This document shows, piece by piece, positions 18,622-27,745 of a stretch of DNA of 64,000 nt. The notes under the pieces are model-generated. The model had not been told where the DNA came from and did not search any database. It saw nothing but the letters and a program-made list of their open reading frames with translations. The stretch comes from Pectobacterium cacticida (GTDB lineage: Bacteria; Pseudomonadota; Gammaproteobacteria; Enterobacterales; Enterobacteriaceae). The translations under genes and the position numbers were made by a program. The stretch lies in contig NZ_CP133656.1 in NCBI RefSeq assembly GCF_036885195.1, positions 3,720,001 through 3,784,000 on the forward strand, given 5' to 3'. Numbering within the stretch: the stretch's first letter is position 1; each line of letters begins with the position of its first letter.

Positions 18622-20337
18622 ATGTTTAGCTTAGACGCCATTCTGCAAGATCTTGCCCCGCACCGCCATACGCCGCTCTGGCAGAAAACGGTTTTACGCT
18701 CTCTGTTGTTTGAAAATGAAATGCAGCAATTTGCGCGACGGTATCCACATTTGAAAGGATTGGATCTGGTCGAACAGATTCTCGATTACTTTAACCTCAA
18801 TTGTGAAATGGTCGATGGGGATTTAGAGAATATCCCCAGCCAGGGGCCGGTGGTGCTGGTAGCCAACCACCCCATCGGCTCCCTGGACGGTCTGGCATTG
18901 TTGCGCACCGTTGCCAGCGTCAGACCCGATGTTCGCATTGTCGCCAGCCAACTGCTTTCTTATGTCGCGCCACTCAAAAGTCTCTTTTTTTCCGTCGATA
19001 ACTTTAATAACCGTACCAAGCGTCAGCAAATCAACGCCATTCAACAGCATCTGGAAGGCGACGGCGCGATTATTGTCTTCCCGGCAGGCGAAGTGTCGCG
19101 TGTCAGTCTACAAGGGATTCGCGATGGTCACTGGCACAACGGATTTATCCGCATGGCAAGCAAAGCCCGTGCGCCCGTGGTGCCCATCCATATCAGCGGA
19201 CGCAACAGCACGCTGTTCTACCTCTCCTCGATGATTTATCGCCCACTCTCCACCCTCTTACTGGTGAGAGAGATGTTTGGTCAACAAGGGCAAACGCTCA
19301 AACTACGCATTGGCGCCAGAATTCCCTATGCGTCCTGGAGTCAGGGTGAATGGAACGCGAATGATTTAGCGGCGCGCTTTCGGCGACATGTATACCGGTT
19401 AGGCCAGGGAAAGCCCGGCTGCTTTTCTGGCGAAAAACCCATCGCGTTGGCTGAAGACCGCGTGCTACTTAAGCGGGCATTATCAGCGTGTGAAACGCTG
19501 GGGACGACCCCAGATGGCAAAGTCGTCTATCTGTACCGGCGCGGTGAAGAAGATTATGTGCCGCTGCTACGTGAGCTTGGACGCCTGCGCGAAATCGCCT
19601 TCCGCGCCGTCGGCGAGGGCTCCGGCCAGCGTCGCGATCTGGATAGCTATGATGATGATTATCTACACCTGATCCTATGGGATGAACGCGAGCTGGAGAT
19701 TGTCGGCGCCTATCGCTTTGTTTCAACAGCCAGCCTGATCGCCGAGAAAGGGAAAAGCGGCCTCTACAGCCACAGCCTGTTCCAATACGGCGACGAAATG
19801 GATCCGATTCTGGCGTCCGGTATCGAGCTGGGGCGCAGCTTCATTCAGCCTAAATATTGGGGGAAGCGCGGGCTGGATTACCTCTGGTTAGGCATCGGCG
19901 CCTATCTGGCTCGCTATCCAGAACACCGCTATCTGTTCGGCCCGGTGTCACTTTCCAATACATTGCCGCCGCATGCTCGCGATTTACTGGTTGCCTTTTA
20001 TCGCCTGTACTTTACGCCTGCCCAACCACTGGCAACGTCACGTCGCCCTTATCCAGCGTCGCTGCCCGATGTGCTAAAACAGTTTGAGGGAACAGACTAT
20101 CAGCAGGATCTCACGCGGTTGAAAAGTATGTTAAACAATATGGGATGCGCCATCCCGACGCTCTACAAGCAATATTCTGAGCTATGTGAGCCGGGAGGTG
20201 TGCGGTTTGTTGATTTCGGCATTGACCCCGATTTTAATAATTGTATTGATGGTCTGGTGCTGGTTGACTTACAACAGGTGAAAGCATCGCGCTACCAGCG
20301 TTACATCGCCCCCTTTGTCAACGATAAGGCCCTTTAA
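18622..20337 (+). CDS. OlsF-like two-domain acyltransferase (PlsC + GNAT/OlsB)
   Basis: The 571-residue protein joins two acyltransferase domains. The N-terminal half is PlsC-like, with the NHPXGSXD catalytic motif (VANHPIGSLDGLALL, about residues 79-93) and FPAGEVSRVS (about 154). The C-terminal half (about 280-480) resembles OlsB/hemolysin-type N-acyltransferases, with YDDDYLHLILWD, IVGAYRFV, and SGIELGRSFI. This order matches OlsF, described from Serratia, which makes ornithine lipids alone (OlsB-type step by the C-terminus, OlsA-type step by the N-terminus). That function here is inference; the alternative is a general lysophospholipid acyltransferase, often annotated as hemolysin. It is divergent from greB. 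Confidence 0.72.
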   Translation: MFSLDAILQDLAPHRHTPLWQKTVLRSLLFENEMQQFARRYPHLKGLDLVEQILDYFNLNCEMVDGDLENIPSQGPVVLVANHPIGSLDGLALLRTVASVRPDVRIVASQLLSYVAPLKSLFFSVDNFNNRTKRQQINAIQQHLEGDGAIIVFPAGEVSRVSLQGIRDGHWHNGFIRMASKARAPVVPIHISGRNSTLFYLSSMIYRPLSTLLLVREMFGQQGQTLKLRIGARIPYASWSQGEWNANDLAARFRRHVYRLGQGKPGCFSGEKPIALAEDRVLLKRALSACETLGTTPDGKVVYLYRRGEEDYVPLLRELGRLREIAFRAVGEGSGQRRDLDSYDDDYLHLILWDERELEIVGAYRFVSTASLIAEKGKSGLYSHSLFQYGDEMDPILASGIELGRSFIQPKYWGKRGLDYLWLGIGAYLARYPEHRYLFGPVSLSNTLPPHARDLLVAFYRLYFTPAQPLATSRRPYPASLPDVLKQFEGTDYQQDLTRLKSMLNNMGCAIPTLYKQYSELCEPGGVRFVDFGIDPDFNNCIDGLVLVDLQQVKASRYQRYIAPFVNDKAL

Positions 20338-20343
20338 AGGTTC

Positions 20344-20375
20344 GGTGCGTTAGCGTCGTCATAAACTAACGCACC
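20344..20375. other. Stem-loop after the OlsF-like gene
   Basis: Perfect 10-bp inverted repeat (GGTGCGTTAG / CTAACGCACC) with a 12-nt loop, 6 bp past the stop. It lacks a following T-run, so termination is uncertain. Confidence 0.5.
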
Positions 20376-20472
20376 AGGACGCCCCCTCTGCCCCGAAAGC
20401 ATCAATACAATGCGTTTTTGTCTATACGATCACATTTTTCATACGAAATTCGACTTGCCCTAATTTACGTGA

Positions 20473-20499
20473 TCAACTGAACGCCTTCGCTGCCGATAT
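20473..20499 (+). promoter_or_regulatory. Candidate sigma-28 (FliA) promoter of the chemoreceptor
   Basis: TCAACTGA, then 11 nt, then GCCGATAT. The -10 box matches the FliA consensus GCCGATAA at seven of eight positions; the -35 box matches TAAAGTTT only partly. It lies about 160 bp upstream of a chemoreceptor gene, a gene class usually under FliA. Confidence 0.45.
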
Positions 20500-20658
20500 T
20501 AAAGATATTCTTATCTATCATGTTTTGAATACGGGAGTGTCCGATGTATCCCGAAAAAACGAAACGTAGCGATAACACCTTCTCATTACTTGCATCGATT
20601 ACACTCGCAAGCCCACGCCGTTATGCCTTCATAGCATGTCAAAAAATTAAGGATATTT

Positions 20659-22326
20659 ATGAATATGCTGAATAGATTCAAACTCAGCAAGATGCTGGGT
20701 ATGGGGTTTTCTCTGGTTATTGTCATCAGCCTGATGGTGGCCTTCTTCGGGCGACTGCAACTGGTGGGACTGGGTAACGACATCGACCGGCTTTCCGGCA
20801 CAACATTAGCCAATATGTTACTGATTCAGGAAGTGAAAGCTGGTTTCGACGCCAACGCCCGCTTAATTCGCAATATTGCACTCAGCACCGATGCAGAGCA
20901 AATCAGGCAGGAAAAACAGTTCGTCGATGAGCAAATCGCCCGTAACACGGCCAATCTGAAAAAGCTGGAGCAACAGTTGGATACCGAAGGTACCCGTGCA
21001 CTACTGCAACAGTTTCAGGATACTCGTCCACCGTATCTCTCCGCTTTTTTAAAAGCCATGGCACTGGTGCAATCCACCGATCCCCAACAGCGTCTCCAGG
21101 GGAACGCCATTATTCTCCACGAGATGCAGACGGCACAAGATGCGCTGTTTAAGGTACTGGATGCCATGATGGCGTCACAGCAGCGGGACACTAACGACAT
21201 TGTCAGCCACGCCCAACATCAGGCGCAGTCCGGCAGCGTGATCATGCTTATTCTCGCGCTAGCCGCTGCCGTAGTCGCCGCCATCGTCGCCTGGCTGATT
21301 ACCCGCACCTTGAAAAACCAACTGGGCGGTGAACCGACCTACGCGACATCCATTGCCCAGCGCGTCGCCGAGGGCCAACTGGACGTTGATATCGACATCA
21401 AGCCGAATGACCAGCGCAGCCTGTTGGCCGCCATGCGTCACATGAGCCATAACCTGAGCCATATTGTCGGGCAGGTTAGGGAGAGTAGCGAAGCTATCGC
21501 CTCTGGCTCCAGCCAAATTGCCGCCGGTAGCGAAAACCTGAGCCAACGCACGGAAGAACAAGCCGCCAGTTTGCAACAAACGGCGGCCTCAATGGAACAG
21601 ATGAGTCAGGCGATCCGCCAGAATGCGCATACCGTGCGTAGCGTGACTCAGTTAGCCAGCGAGGCAAGCGAAACGGCGAAGAAAGGCGGCGATGCGGTCA
21701 ACAACATGGTGATCACCATGAAAGAGATCTCCGACAGCTCGCACAAAATTCGCGATATTATTGGCGTTATTGACGGCATTGCCTTTCAAACCAACATCCT
21801 GGCGCTCAATGCGGCGGTCGAAGCCGCACGCGCGGGCGAACAAGGCCGCGGCTTCGCCGTCGTCGCGGGGGAAGTACGCTCACTGGCGCAGCGTTCAGCC
21901 TCTGCGGCTAAAGAAATTGCCGTGCTAATCAACACCAGCGTCGAAAAAGTCGAAGCAGGTAATCGGCTGGTCGAGGAGACCGGCAGTACGATTGAAGAAC
22001 TGGTACATCAGGCCAGCAGCGTAGCGAATCTCATCGGCGAGATCGGCACGACAACGCAGGAGCAGGAATCTGGAATTTCTCAAATCCATGATGCGGTCAA
22101 CCAACTCGATCAGGTCACGCAGCAAAACGCAGCGCTGGTGGAAGAGTCCGCCAGCGCGGCAGCCAGCTTGCGCGAACAGTCATCGAATCTGGTGACGCTC
22201 ATGCGCCATTTCCATCTGCCGGATACCCCGACAGACCGCCCGGCGCCGAGCGCAAAGGAAGCCTCTTCTACTCGTCTAGCACTCGCGCCAGCTGGCGATA
22301 CACACGATAATTGGGAAAAATTCTAG
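20659..22326 (+). CDS. Methyl-accepting chemotaxis protein
   Basis: Inner-membrane chemoreceptor that controls CheA through a cytoplasmic coiled coil. The 555-residue protein has a membrane helix at about 10-33, a periplasmic four-helix-type domain to about 190, a second membrane helix (SVIMLILALAAAVVAAIVAWLI, about 194-215), a HAMP region, methylation helices (QRTEEQAASLQQTAASMEQM), and the hairpin tip GIAFQTNILALNAAVEAARA (about 373). The C-terminus is NWEKF, resembling the NWETF pentapeptide that tethers CheR. The ligand cannot be told; the 4HB sensor type often detects amino or organic acids. Confidence 0.95.
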   Translation: MNMLNRFKLSKMLGMGFSLVIVISLMVAFFGRLQLVGLGNDIDRLSGTTLANMLLIQEVKAGFDANARLIRNIALSTDAEQIRQEKQFVDEQIARNTANLKKLEQQLDTEGTRALLQQFQDTRPPYLSAFLKAMALVQSTDPQQRLQGNAIILHEMQTAQDALFKVLDAMMASQQRDTNDIVSHAQHQAQSGSVIMLILALAAAVVAAIVAWLITRTLKNQLGGEPTYATSIAQRVAEGQLDVDIDIKPNDQRSLLAAMRHMSHNLSHIVGQVRESSEAIASGSSQIAAGSENLSQRTEEQAASLQQTAASMEQMSQAIRQNAHTVRSVTQLASEASETAKKGGDAVNNMVITMKEISDSSHKIRDIIGVIDGIAFQTNILALNAAVEAARAGEQGRGFAVVAGEVRSLAQRSASAAKEIAVLINTSVEKVEAGNRLVEETGSTIEELVHQASSVANLIGEIGTTTQEQESGISQIHDAVNQLDQVTQQNAALVEESASAAASLREQSSNLVTLMRHFHLPDTPTDRPAPSAKEASSTRLALAPAGDTHDNWEKF

Positions 22327-22346
22327 TGTAACCCTGCGCGATGTTC

Positions 22347-22376
22347 CCTTCGATGCCATCGCGGTGGCATCGAAGG
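22347..22376. other. Strong stem-loop after the chemoreceptor gene
   Basis: Perfect 12-bp stem (CCTTCGATGCCA / TGGCATCGAAGG) with a 6-nt loop, 20 bp past the stop and between convergent genes. There is no T-run on either side; it may stop transcription inefficiently or protect the 3' end. Confidence 0.55.
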
Positions 22377-22497
22377 ACACATAGTATCAGGGCGGTTATT
22401 TGGAATAAATAAAGAAACCAATACGGCACTTATGGAAACTTTACGTTATTTTTAGGAAACCTCATCTTGTGATGAATAACGCTGCTGGTGCGCGATC

Positions 22498-23778
22498 CTA
22501 CTGACGCGGAATATAGTCTCGGCGCGGCTGACCGGTATAAATTTGGCGCGGACGATAGATAGTGATCTCCTGCTGCTTATGAATCTCATCCCAATGCGCA
22601 ATCCAGCCGACCGTCCTGCCGACGGTGGAGATCACGGTGAACATGGACGGCGGTAGCCCCATCGCTTTGAGAATGACGGACGTATAGAAATCGACGCTCG
22701 GGTAAAGCCTATTCTCAAGAAAATAAGTGTCGGTCATGGCGATATGTTCCAATTCCATCGCTACCTGCAACAGGCTATCCTCCATGCCGAGCTCATTGAG
22801 CACTTCATGGCAGGTTTTACGCAGGATGGCCGCTCGCGGATCGAAGTGCTGGTAGACCGAGTTACCAAACCCCAACAGGCGGAACGAATCGCGACGATCC
22901 TTCGCGCGCCGTACGAACTCAGGCACGCGATCGACCGTTTTAATCTCTTCCAGCATACGCATGCAGGCTTCATTCGCCCCGCCGTGCAGCGGCCCCCACA
23001 TCGATGCCAACCCTGCCGCAATACAGGCAAATGGGTTTGCGCCAGAAGACCCCGCCGCTCTGACCGCCATCGTAGACGGGCATTGCCCATGATCGGCGTG
23101 CAGGATCAAGATGCGATTCATCGCCCGCTCCAGCACCGGATTGACGACATAATCCTCGGCCGGAATTGAAAACAGCATGTGCAGGAAGTTACCGGTATAG
23201 GACAACGCATTCCGCGGGTAGACCGACGGCTGTTCGATAGAATATTTGTAGCACATTGCCGCCAGCGTCGGCATCTTCGACAATAGCCGCACTGCGGCCA
23301 ATTCACGGTGCTCCGCGTTATGAATATCCAAGACATCATGATAAAACGCCGCAAGCGCGCCCACCACCGCACACATCAGCGCCATCGGGTGCGCATCGCG
23401 ACGAAAACCGCTGAACATGCGGGTAATTTGCTCGTGAACCAGCGTATGGCGGGTAATATTGTCGGCGAATGACGCATACGCCTGCGCCGACGGCACGTCA
23501 CCATGCAGCAGGATGTAACAAACTTCGGTAAAATCGCACTGCTCAGCAAGTTGTTCGACCGGAAAGCCGCGATGCAGTAATACGCTATTCACCGCATCAA
23601 TATAGGTAATCGACGATTCACACCCTGCGGTATTGGCAAAACCGGGGTCATAGCTACAGAGCCGGTGTTCTGCGAGTGGCCGGATATCTACCGCCGCTTT
23701 TCCCAGCACGCCGGTATGTCGTTTCAGCACAATGTCCGCCTGTCCTTCCGCCGTCAACGTGAACGTTTTGACTGTCAT
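22498..23778 (-). CDS. Citrate synthase paralogue lacking the active-site His305
   Basis: A 426-residue type II (hexameric-type) citrate synthase homologue, readable along its whole length. It keeps HGGANEA (His264 equivalent), VDFYTSVILKAMG (Asp362 equivalent), DPRA (Arg314) and RTVGWIAHW. However, the E. coli stretch GFGHRVYK reads GFGNSVYQ, so the catalytic His305 is Asn and the next Arg is Ser; HADHEQN reads HADHGQC. The housekeeping gltA is normally beside the sdh genes, so this is probably a second copy. It may be inactive, regulatory, or act on another acyl-CoA/keto-acid pair. It has AGGAGAAAG before its start and is divergent from tex. Confidence 0.85.
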   Translation of the reverse strand: MTVKTFTLTAEGQADIVLKRHTGVLGKAAVDIRPLAEHRLCSYDPGFANTAGCESSITYIDAVNSVLLHRGFPVEQLAEQCDFTEVCYILLHGDVPSAQAYASFADNITRHTLVHEQITRMFSGFRRDAHPMALMCAVVGALAAFYHDVLDIHNAEHRELAAVRLLSKMPTLAAMCYKYSIEQPSVYPRNALSYTGNFLHMLFSIPAEDYVVNPVLERAMNRILILHADHGQCPSTMAVRAAGSSGANPFACIAAGLASMWGPLHGGANEACMRMLEEIKTVDRVPEFVRRAKDRRDSFRLLGFGNSVYQHFDPRAAILRKTCHEVLNELGMEDSLLQVAMELEHIAMTDTYFLENRLYPSVDFYTSVILKAMGLPPSMFTVISTVGRTVGWIAHWDEIHKQQEITIYRPRQIYTGQPRRDYIPRQ

Positions 23779-24068
23779 GAAGCTTTCTCCTGCCTGAGTG
23801 ATAAGGTTGTTCTCGCCCGCCCAGGGGCTTCTGGAAAGGCCATTATGTGCTCACCGCCAGATTATTGCGACACTAGTCCCGTTTATGTCATACCGCAGCA
23901 TCGCGAATGGGTTGCAAAATTCTGTCGGAATCGTGATTTGGTTAAATCCAGTTATGGCGATCCGGGCGCGTTTTCCAGACGGCATCGGCTGGTATTTTGC
24001 ACGCTCAATCCGTATAACTGTCCTGACTTATTTATCCCACTCACCTAATGACGATTGATATCAGACTC

Positions 24069-26396
24069 ATGAATGATGCATTAAGCCATATTATCGCCAG
24101 CGAATTGCAGGCGCGCACGGAACAGGTTGACGCGGCAATCCGCCTGCTGGATGAGGGAAATACCGTCCCCTTTATCGCCCGATACCGCAAAGAAGTCACC
24201 GGCGGGCTGGATGATACCCAGTTGCGCCAGCTCGAAACCCGGCTCGGCTACCTGCGTGAACTGGAGGATAGGCGCCAGACTATCCTGAAATCTATTGATG
24301 AACAGGGGAAATTAACCCCGCAGCTTGCTTCCGCCATTAACGGCACGCTGAGCAAAACCGAGCTGGAAGATCTCTACCTGCCGTATAAACCCAAACGCCG
24401 CACGCGCGGGCAGATCGCGATCGAAGCCGGGCTGGCGCCGCTGGCCGACAGCCTGTGGCAAGATCCAAGTCAGGTACCAGAACTGGCGGCACAGGCTTAT
24501 ATTGATGCCGATAAAGGGGTGACCGACGTGAAGGCCGCGCTGGACGGCGCGCGTTACATTCTGATGGAACGCTTTGCCGAAGATGCCGCGCTACTGGCCA
24601 AAGTGCGTAACTACCTCTGGAAAAACGCGCACCTGGTTTCGCGCGTCGTCGAAGGAAAAGAGGAAGAAGGTGCAAAGTTCCGCGACTATTTCGACCATCA
24701 CGAACCGATTGCACACGTGCCTTCACATCGTGCATTGGCGATGTTCCGCGGCCGTAATGAAGGCGTCCTGCAATTGGCGCTTAACGCCGATCCGCAGCAC
24801 GAAGAAACACCGCGTGAGAGCTATTGCGAACAGATTATTATCGACCACCTGAATCTCCGTCTGGGTAATGCCGCCGCCGACGGTTGGCGGCGCACCGTCA
24901 TTAGTTGGACGTGGCGCATTAAAGTGCTACTGCATCTCGAAACCGAATTAATGGGCAGCGTGCGCGAACGGGCCGAAGACGAGGCGATTAACGTTTTCGC
25001 CCGCAATATGCACGACCTGTTGATGGCCGCTCCAGCGGGCATGCGCACCACCATGGGGCTCGATCCTGGTCTGCGCACCGGCGTAAAAGTCGCGGTGGTG
25101 GATGCCACCGGCAAATTGGTCGCGACCGACACGCTTTATCCGCATACCGGTCAGGCAGCGAAAGCCGCTGCGGCTGTAGCGGCCTTATGCCGTAAATATC
25201 AGGTTGAACTGGTTGCCATTGGCAATGGCACCGCCTCGCGTGAAACCGAGCGTTTCTTCCTCGACGCACAGAAACAGTACCCGGAGATTAAAGCGCAGAA
25301 AGTGATCGTCAGCGAGGCCGGCGCATCGGTGTACTCCGCGTCCGAGTTAGCCGCGCAGGAGTTCCCTAATCTGGATGTATCGCTACGCGGTGCGGTGTCT
25401 ATCGCCCGCCGTTTGCAGGATCCCCTGGCGGAGCTGGTAAAGATCGACCCGAAATCCATCGGCGTCGGCCAGTATCAGCATGATGTTAGCCAAAACCTGC
25501 TGGCGAAGAAATTGGATGCTGTCGTCGAAGACTGCGTAAACGCTGTCGGCGTTGACCTCAATACGGCGTCCGTCGCGCTGTTAACGCGCGTAGCCGGGCT
25601 GACGCGCATGATGGCGCAAAATATCGTGGCATGGCGTGATGAGAATGGGCGCTTTCGCAACCGCGAGCAGTTGCTGAAAGTCAGCCGTCTGGGGCCAAAA
25701 GCCTTTGAACAGTGTGCGGGTTTCTTACGCATCAACCACGGCGACAATCCGCTGGATGCCTCCACGGTTCACCCGGAAGCCTATCCGGTCGTGGAACGCA
25801 TTCTGGCAGCGACCGAGCAGGCATTGCAGGAACTCATGGGGAACCCAACCGCACTGCGTAACCTGAGACCGGCAGATTTCACCGATGACCGTTTCGGCGT
25901 GCCAACCGTGAGTGACATCATCAAAGAGCTGGAAAAGCCGGGGCGCGATCCGCGCCCTGAATTCAAAACCGCGAGCTTCGCCGATGGCGTAGAAACCTTA
26001 AACGATCTGTTACCGGGCATGATTCTGGAAGGGGCGGTCACTAATGTCACCAACTTTGGCGCCTTTGTGGATATCGGCGTCCACCAGGACGGTTTAGTGC
26101 ACATTTCATCGCTCGCCGACCACTTCGTCGATGACCCGCATAAGGTCGTTAAAACGGGCGATATCGTTAAAGTAAAAGTGATGGACGTGGATCTGCAACG
26201 CAAACGCATCGCGCTCACTATGCGTCTTGATGAGCAACCAGGCGATGCCGCCACGCGCCGTGGCAATGCGCGGAGCGATAGCTCCACCTCGCCGCGTCAG
26301 CCAACGGGTAAACCACGCGCCCGTCCAACTCCCGCCCCTACCGTCGGCAATAGCGCGATGGGCGATGCATTAGCCGCGGCATTAAAGAAACGGTAA
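24069..26396 (+). CDS. tex: Tex RNA-binding transcription accessory protein
   Basis: Cytoplasmic nucleic-acid-binding protein (YhgF in E. coli), conserved widely and linked to transcription. The domain order is visible: N-terminal helical part with RLLDEGNTVPFIARYRKE, a YqgF-like RNase-H fold domain (GLDPGLRTGVKVAVVD, about residue 330), helix-hairpin-helix repeats (GVDLNTASVALLTRVAGL, about 500; SRLGPKAFEQCAGFLRI), and a C-terminal S1 domain (GAVTNVTNFGAFVDIG, about 655). The tail is low complexity and basic. I chose the internal ATG at 24069 (MNDALSHIIASEL) by family similarity; an ATG at 24048 adds seven residues and neither has a good Shine-Dalgarno. Confidence 0.96.
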   Translation: MNDALSHIIASELQARTEQVDAAIRLLDEGNTVPFIARYRKEVTGGLDDTQLRQLETRLGYLRELEDRRQTILKSIDEQGKLTPQLASAINGTLSKTELEDLYLPYKPKRRTRGQIAIEAGLAPLADSLWQDPSQVPELAAQAYIDADKGVTDVKAALDGARYILMERFAEDAALLAKVRNYLWKNAHLVSRVVEGKEEEGAKFRDYFDHHEPIAHVPSHRALAMFRGRNEGVLQLALNADPQHEETPRESYCEQIIIDHLNLRLGNAAADGWRRTVISWTWRIKVLLHLETELMGSVRERAEDEAINVFARNMHDLLMAAPAGMRTTMGLDPGLRTGVKVAVVDATGKLVATDTLYPHTGQAAKAAAAVAALCRKYQVELVAIGNGTASRETERFFLDAQKQYPEIKAQKVIVSEAGASVYSASELAAQEFPNLDVSLRGAVSIARRLQDPLAELVKIDPKSIGVGQYQHDVSQNLLAKKLDAVVEDCVNAVGVDLNTASVALLTRVAGLTRMMAQNIVAWRDENGRFRNREQLLKVSRLGPKAFEQCAGFLRINHGDNPLDASTVHPEAYPVVERILAATEQALQELMGNPTALRNLRPADFTDDRFGVPTVSDIIKELEKPGRDPRPEFKTASFADGVETLNDLLPGMILEGAVTNVTNFGAFVDIGVHQDGLVHISSLADHFVDDPHKVVKTGDIVKVKVMDVDLQRKRIALTMRLDEQPGDAATRRGNARSDSSTSPRQPTGKPRARPTPAPTVGNSAMGDALAAALKKR

Positions 26397-26424
26397 TTAT
26401 TATTTTTCCCTGATGCAAAAAATA

Positions 26425-26457
26425 TCTGGTCTTGTAAAAACAAGGCCAGACAATTTT
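26425..26457 (+). terminator. Terminator after tex
   Basis: Ten-base stem (TCTGGTCTTG / CAAGGCCAGA, one G-U pair), loop TAAAAA, then CAATTTT; 29 bp past the tex stop. Confidence 0.75.
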
Positions 26458-26583
26458 CCGCGCAAAATCGTCATTCTTGTTTCACCAATAAAACTACGTT
26501 TTATTTTTATTGAAATATTCAACCGGTTTATGGTTTTTTTGTGATCTCGCTCTAGGTAAATAAATTACCCTTACGTTATTATT

Positions 26584-26619
26584 GTTCTATATAGGAAACA
26601 ATAGTTTTATATATAGAAC
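26584..26619 (+). promoter_or_regulatory. Paired palindromic operators before the IclR gene
   Basis: Two 16-bp quasi-palindromes, GTTCTATATAGGAAAC (26584-26599) and GTTTTATATATAGAAC (26604-26619), are 20 bp apart centre to centre and together form a larger inverted repeat with perfect 10-bp arms. They end 7 bp before the regulator start, so autorepression is likely. No third copy was seen before the permease gene. Confidence 0.6.
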
Positions 26620-26625
26620 ACCATT

Positions 26626-27417
26626 ATGACTATATTTCGACAACTCGAACACAGTAAAGCACCAGCGGCAGTCCGCTTAGTGATGATTATTGATTATATC
26701 GCCCAACGTGATGAAGCGAGTTTCACTGAAATTTGTACCGATTTATCCATCCCCAAAAGTAGCGTACACCATCTTTTAGAGGTGTTGGTGGTAACACAGT
26801 TATTACGCCAGCGTGCCGACGGCCGTTATGTATTGGGGTTAAGGCTATTCGAATTAGGCGGTCTGGCAATAAAAAATATCGACCTGCGTAAAGATACGAT
26901 TAACTTTATGCATGAACTGGTTAAAGAAACGGAATTAACCTGCCATCTGGGTATTCTGGATGGCGATAATGGTTTTTTCCTGAGTAAAGTAGAGTCGCCA
27001 AAAGCCATCGTAAAAACCTCCTGGGAAGGGAAGAAAATTGTTTTTAATCGGATGTCTCTGGGGAAAGTTCTCTTAGCCTGGCTACCACAGGAAAGAATTG
27101 AGGCGCTGATTGCTAATTGTACCTTTGACTATTACACCCCCAGAACCATTACCAATAAGGAAGATTTCCTGCAACATCTGAAGATCGTCAAAGAACAGGG
27201 TTGGGCCATTGATGATGGCGAAGACATAGCGGAGATTTGCTGTATGGCGGCACCGATATTCAATAAAAATGGCGAAGTCATTGCCGCCATTGGCGTTAAC
27301 GGTATGCAATCACAATATGCTAATGGAAAAAAAGAAAAGCATTTAGCGAGCTTACTGAAAACCAGTAAAGCGATTACCGCCCATATTCATAGCCGGGATA
27401 TTACTATTGGATTATAG
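26626..27417 (+). CDS. IclR-family transcriptional regulator
   Basis: The 263-residue protein has an N-terminal winged helix (SFTEICTDLSIPKSSVHHLLEVL, about residues 32-56, and DGRYVLGLRLFELG) and a C-terminal effector domain with the IclR signature near its end (GEVIAAIGVNGMQ). It is related to but clearly distinct from KdgR, the pectinolysis repressor of soft-rot bacteria. It is followed at 328 bp by a KdgT-like permease and kduI on the same strand, so it probably senses a uronate-derived keto sugar acid; the effector is not known. Codon use is more AT-rich than in tex upstream. Confidence 0.88.
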   Translation: MTIFRQLEHSKAPAAVRLVMIIDYIAQRDEASFTEICTDLSIPKSSVHHLLEVLVVTQLLRQRADGRYVLGLRLFELGGLAIKNIDLRKDTINFMHELVKETELTCHLGILDGDNGFFLSKVESPKAIVKTSWEGKKIVFNRMSLGKVLLAWLPQERIEALIANCTFDYYTPRTITNKEDFLQHLKIVKEQGWAIDDGEDIAEICCMAAPIFNKNGEVIAAIGVNGMQSQYANGKKEKHLASLLKTSKAITAHIHSRDITIGL

Positions 27418-27745
27418 CGTTAACCCTAAAAAAGGATAATTCACAACTTGGTGAACAGCATTTAACAATCGGTGCGAAGCGCGATACTTATATAACAGAA
27501 AAATAACCATAAGTCCTTACCGGCATTATGGGGAGTCCGCCTGTGGCAAAAAAAAACAATATAACCGCCGCGGTGGATAAGATTATTTATTATCAATTTC
27601 GATAAGTCGAACCGCCTCTAAATATTAACGATATCAGGTAATAGTCTTTAATTTAAATTTCCCTTTATTGGGCACGAATACCAATACACGACGTTCCTAC
27701 ATTAGAAGGGGCGGAAGACATTTTTATTTTTACAGCGAGGTCTTT
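27418..27745. other. Regulatory gap before the kdgT-like gene
   Basis: A 328-bp AT-rich gene-free stretch between the IclR gene and the permease. It must contain the permease promoter unless the three genes are cotranscribed. I see no confident KdgR box or CRP site and no terminator. A strong ribosome-binding site (GCGAGG) precedes the permease ATG at 27746. Confidence 0.4.

Noticed and set aside
22498..23778. Calling this gene gltA
   Set aside because: The catalytic His305 and neighbouring conserved residues are changed, and the locus is not the sdh-suc region where gltA usually lies.
26626..27417. Calling the IclR-type gene kdgR
   Set aside because: The helix-turn-helix and flanks differ from KdgR of Pectobacterium and Dickeya; only the neighbours suggest a related sugar-acid role.
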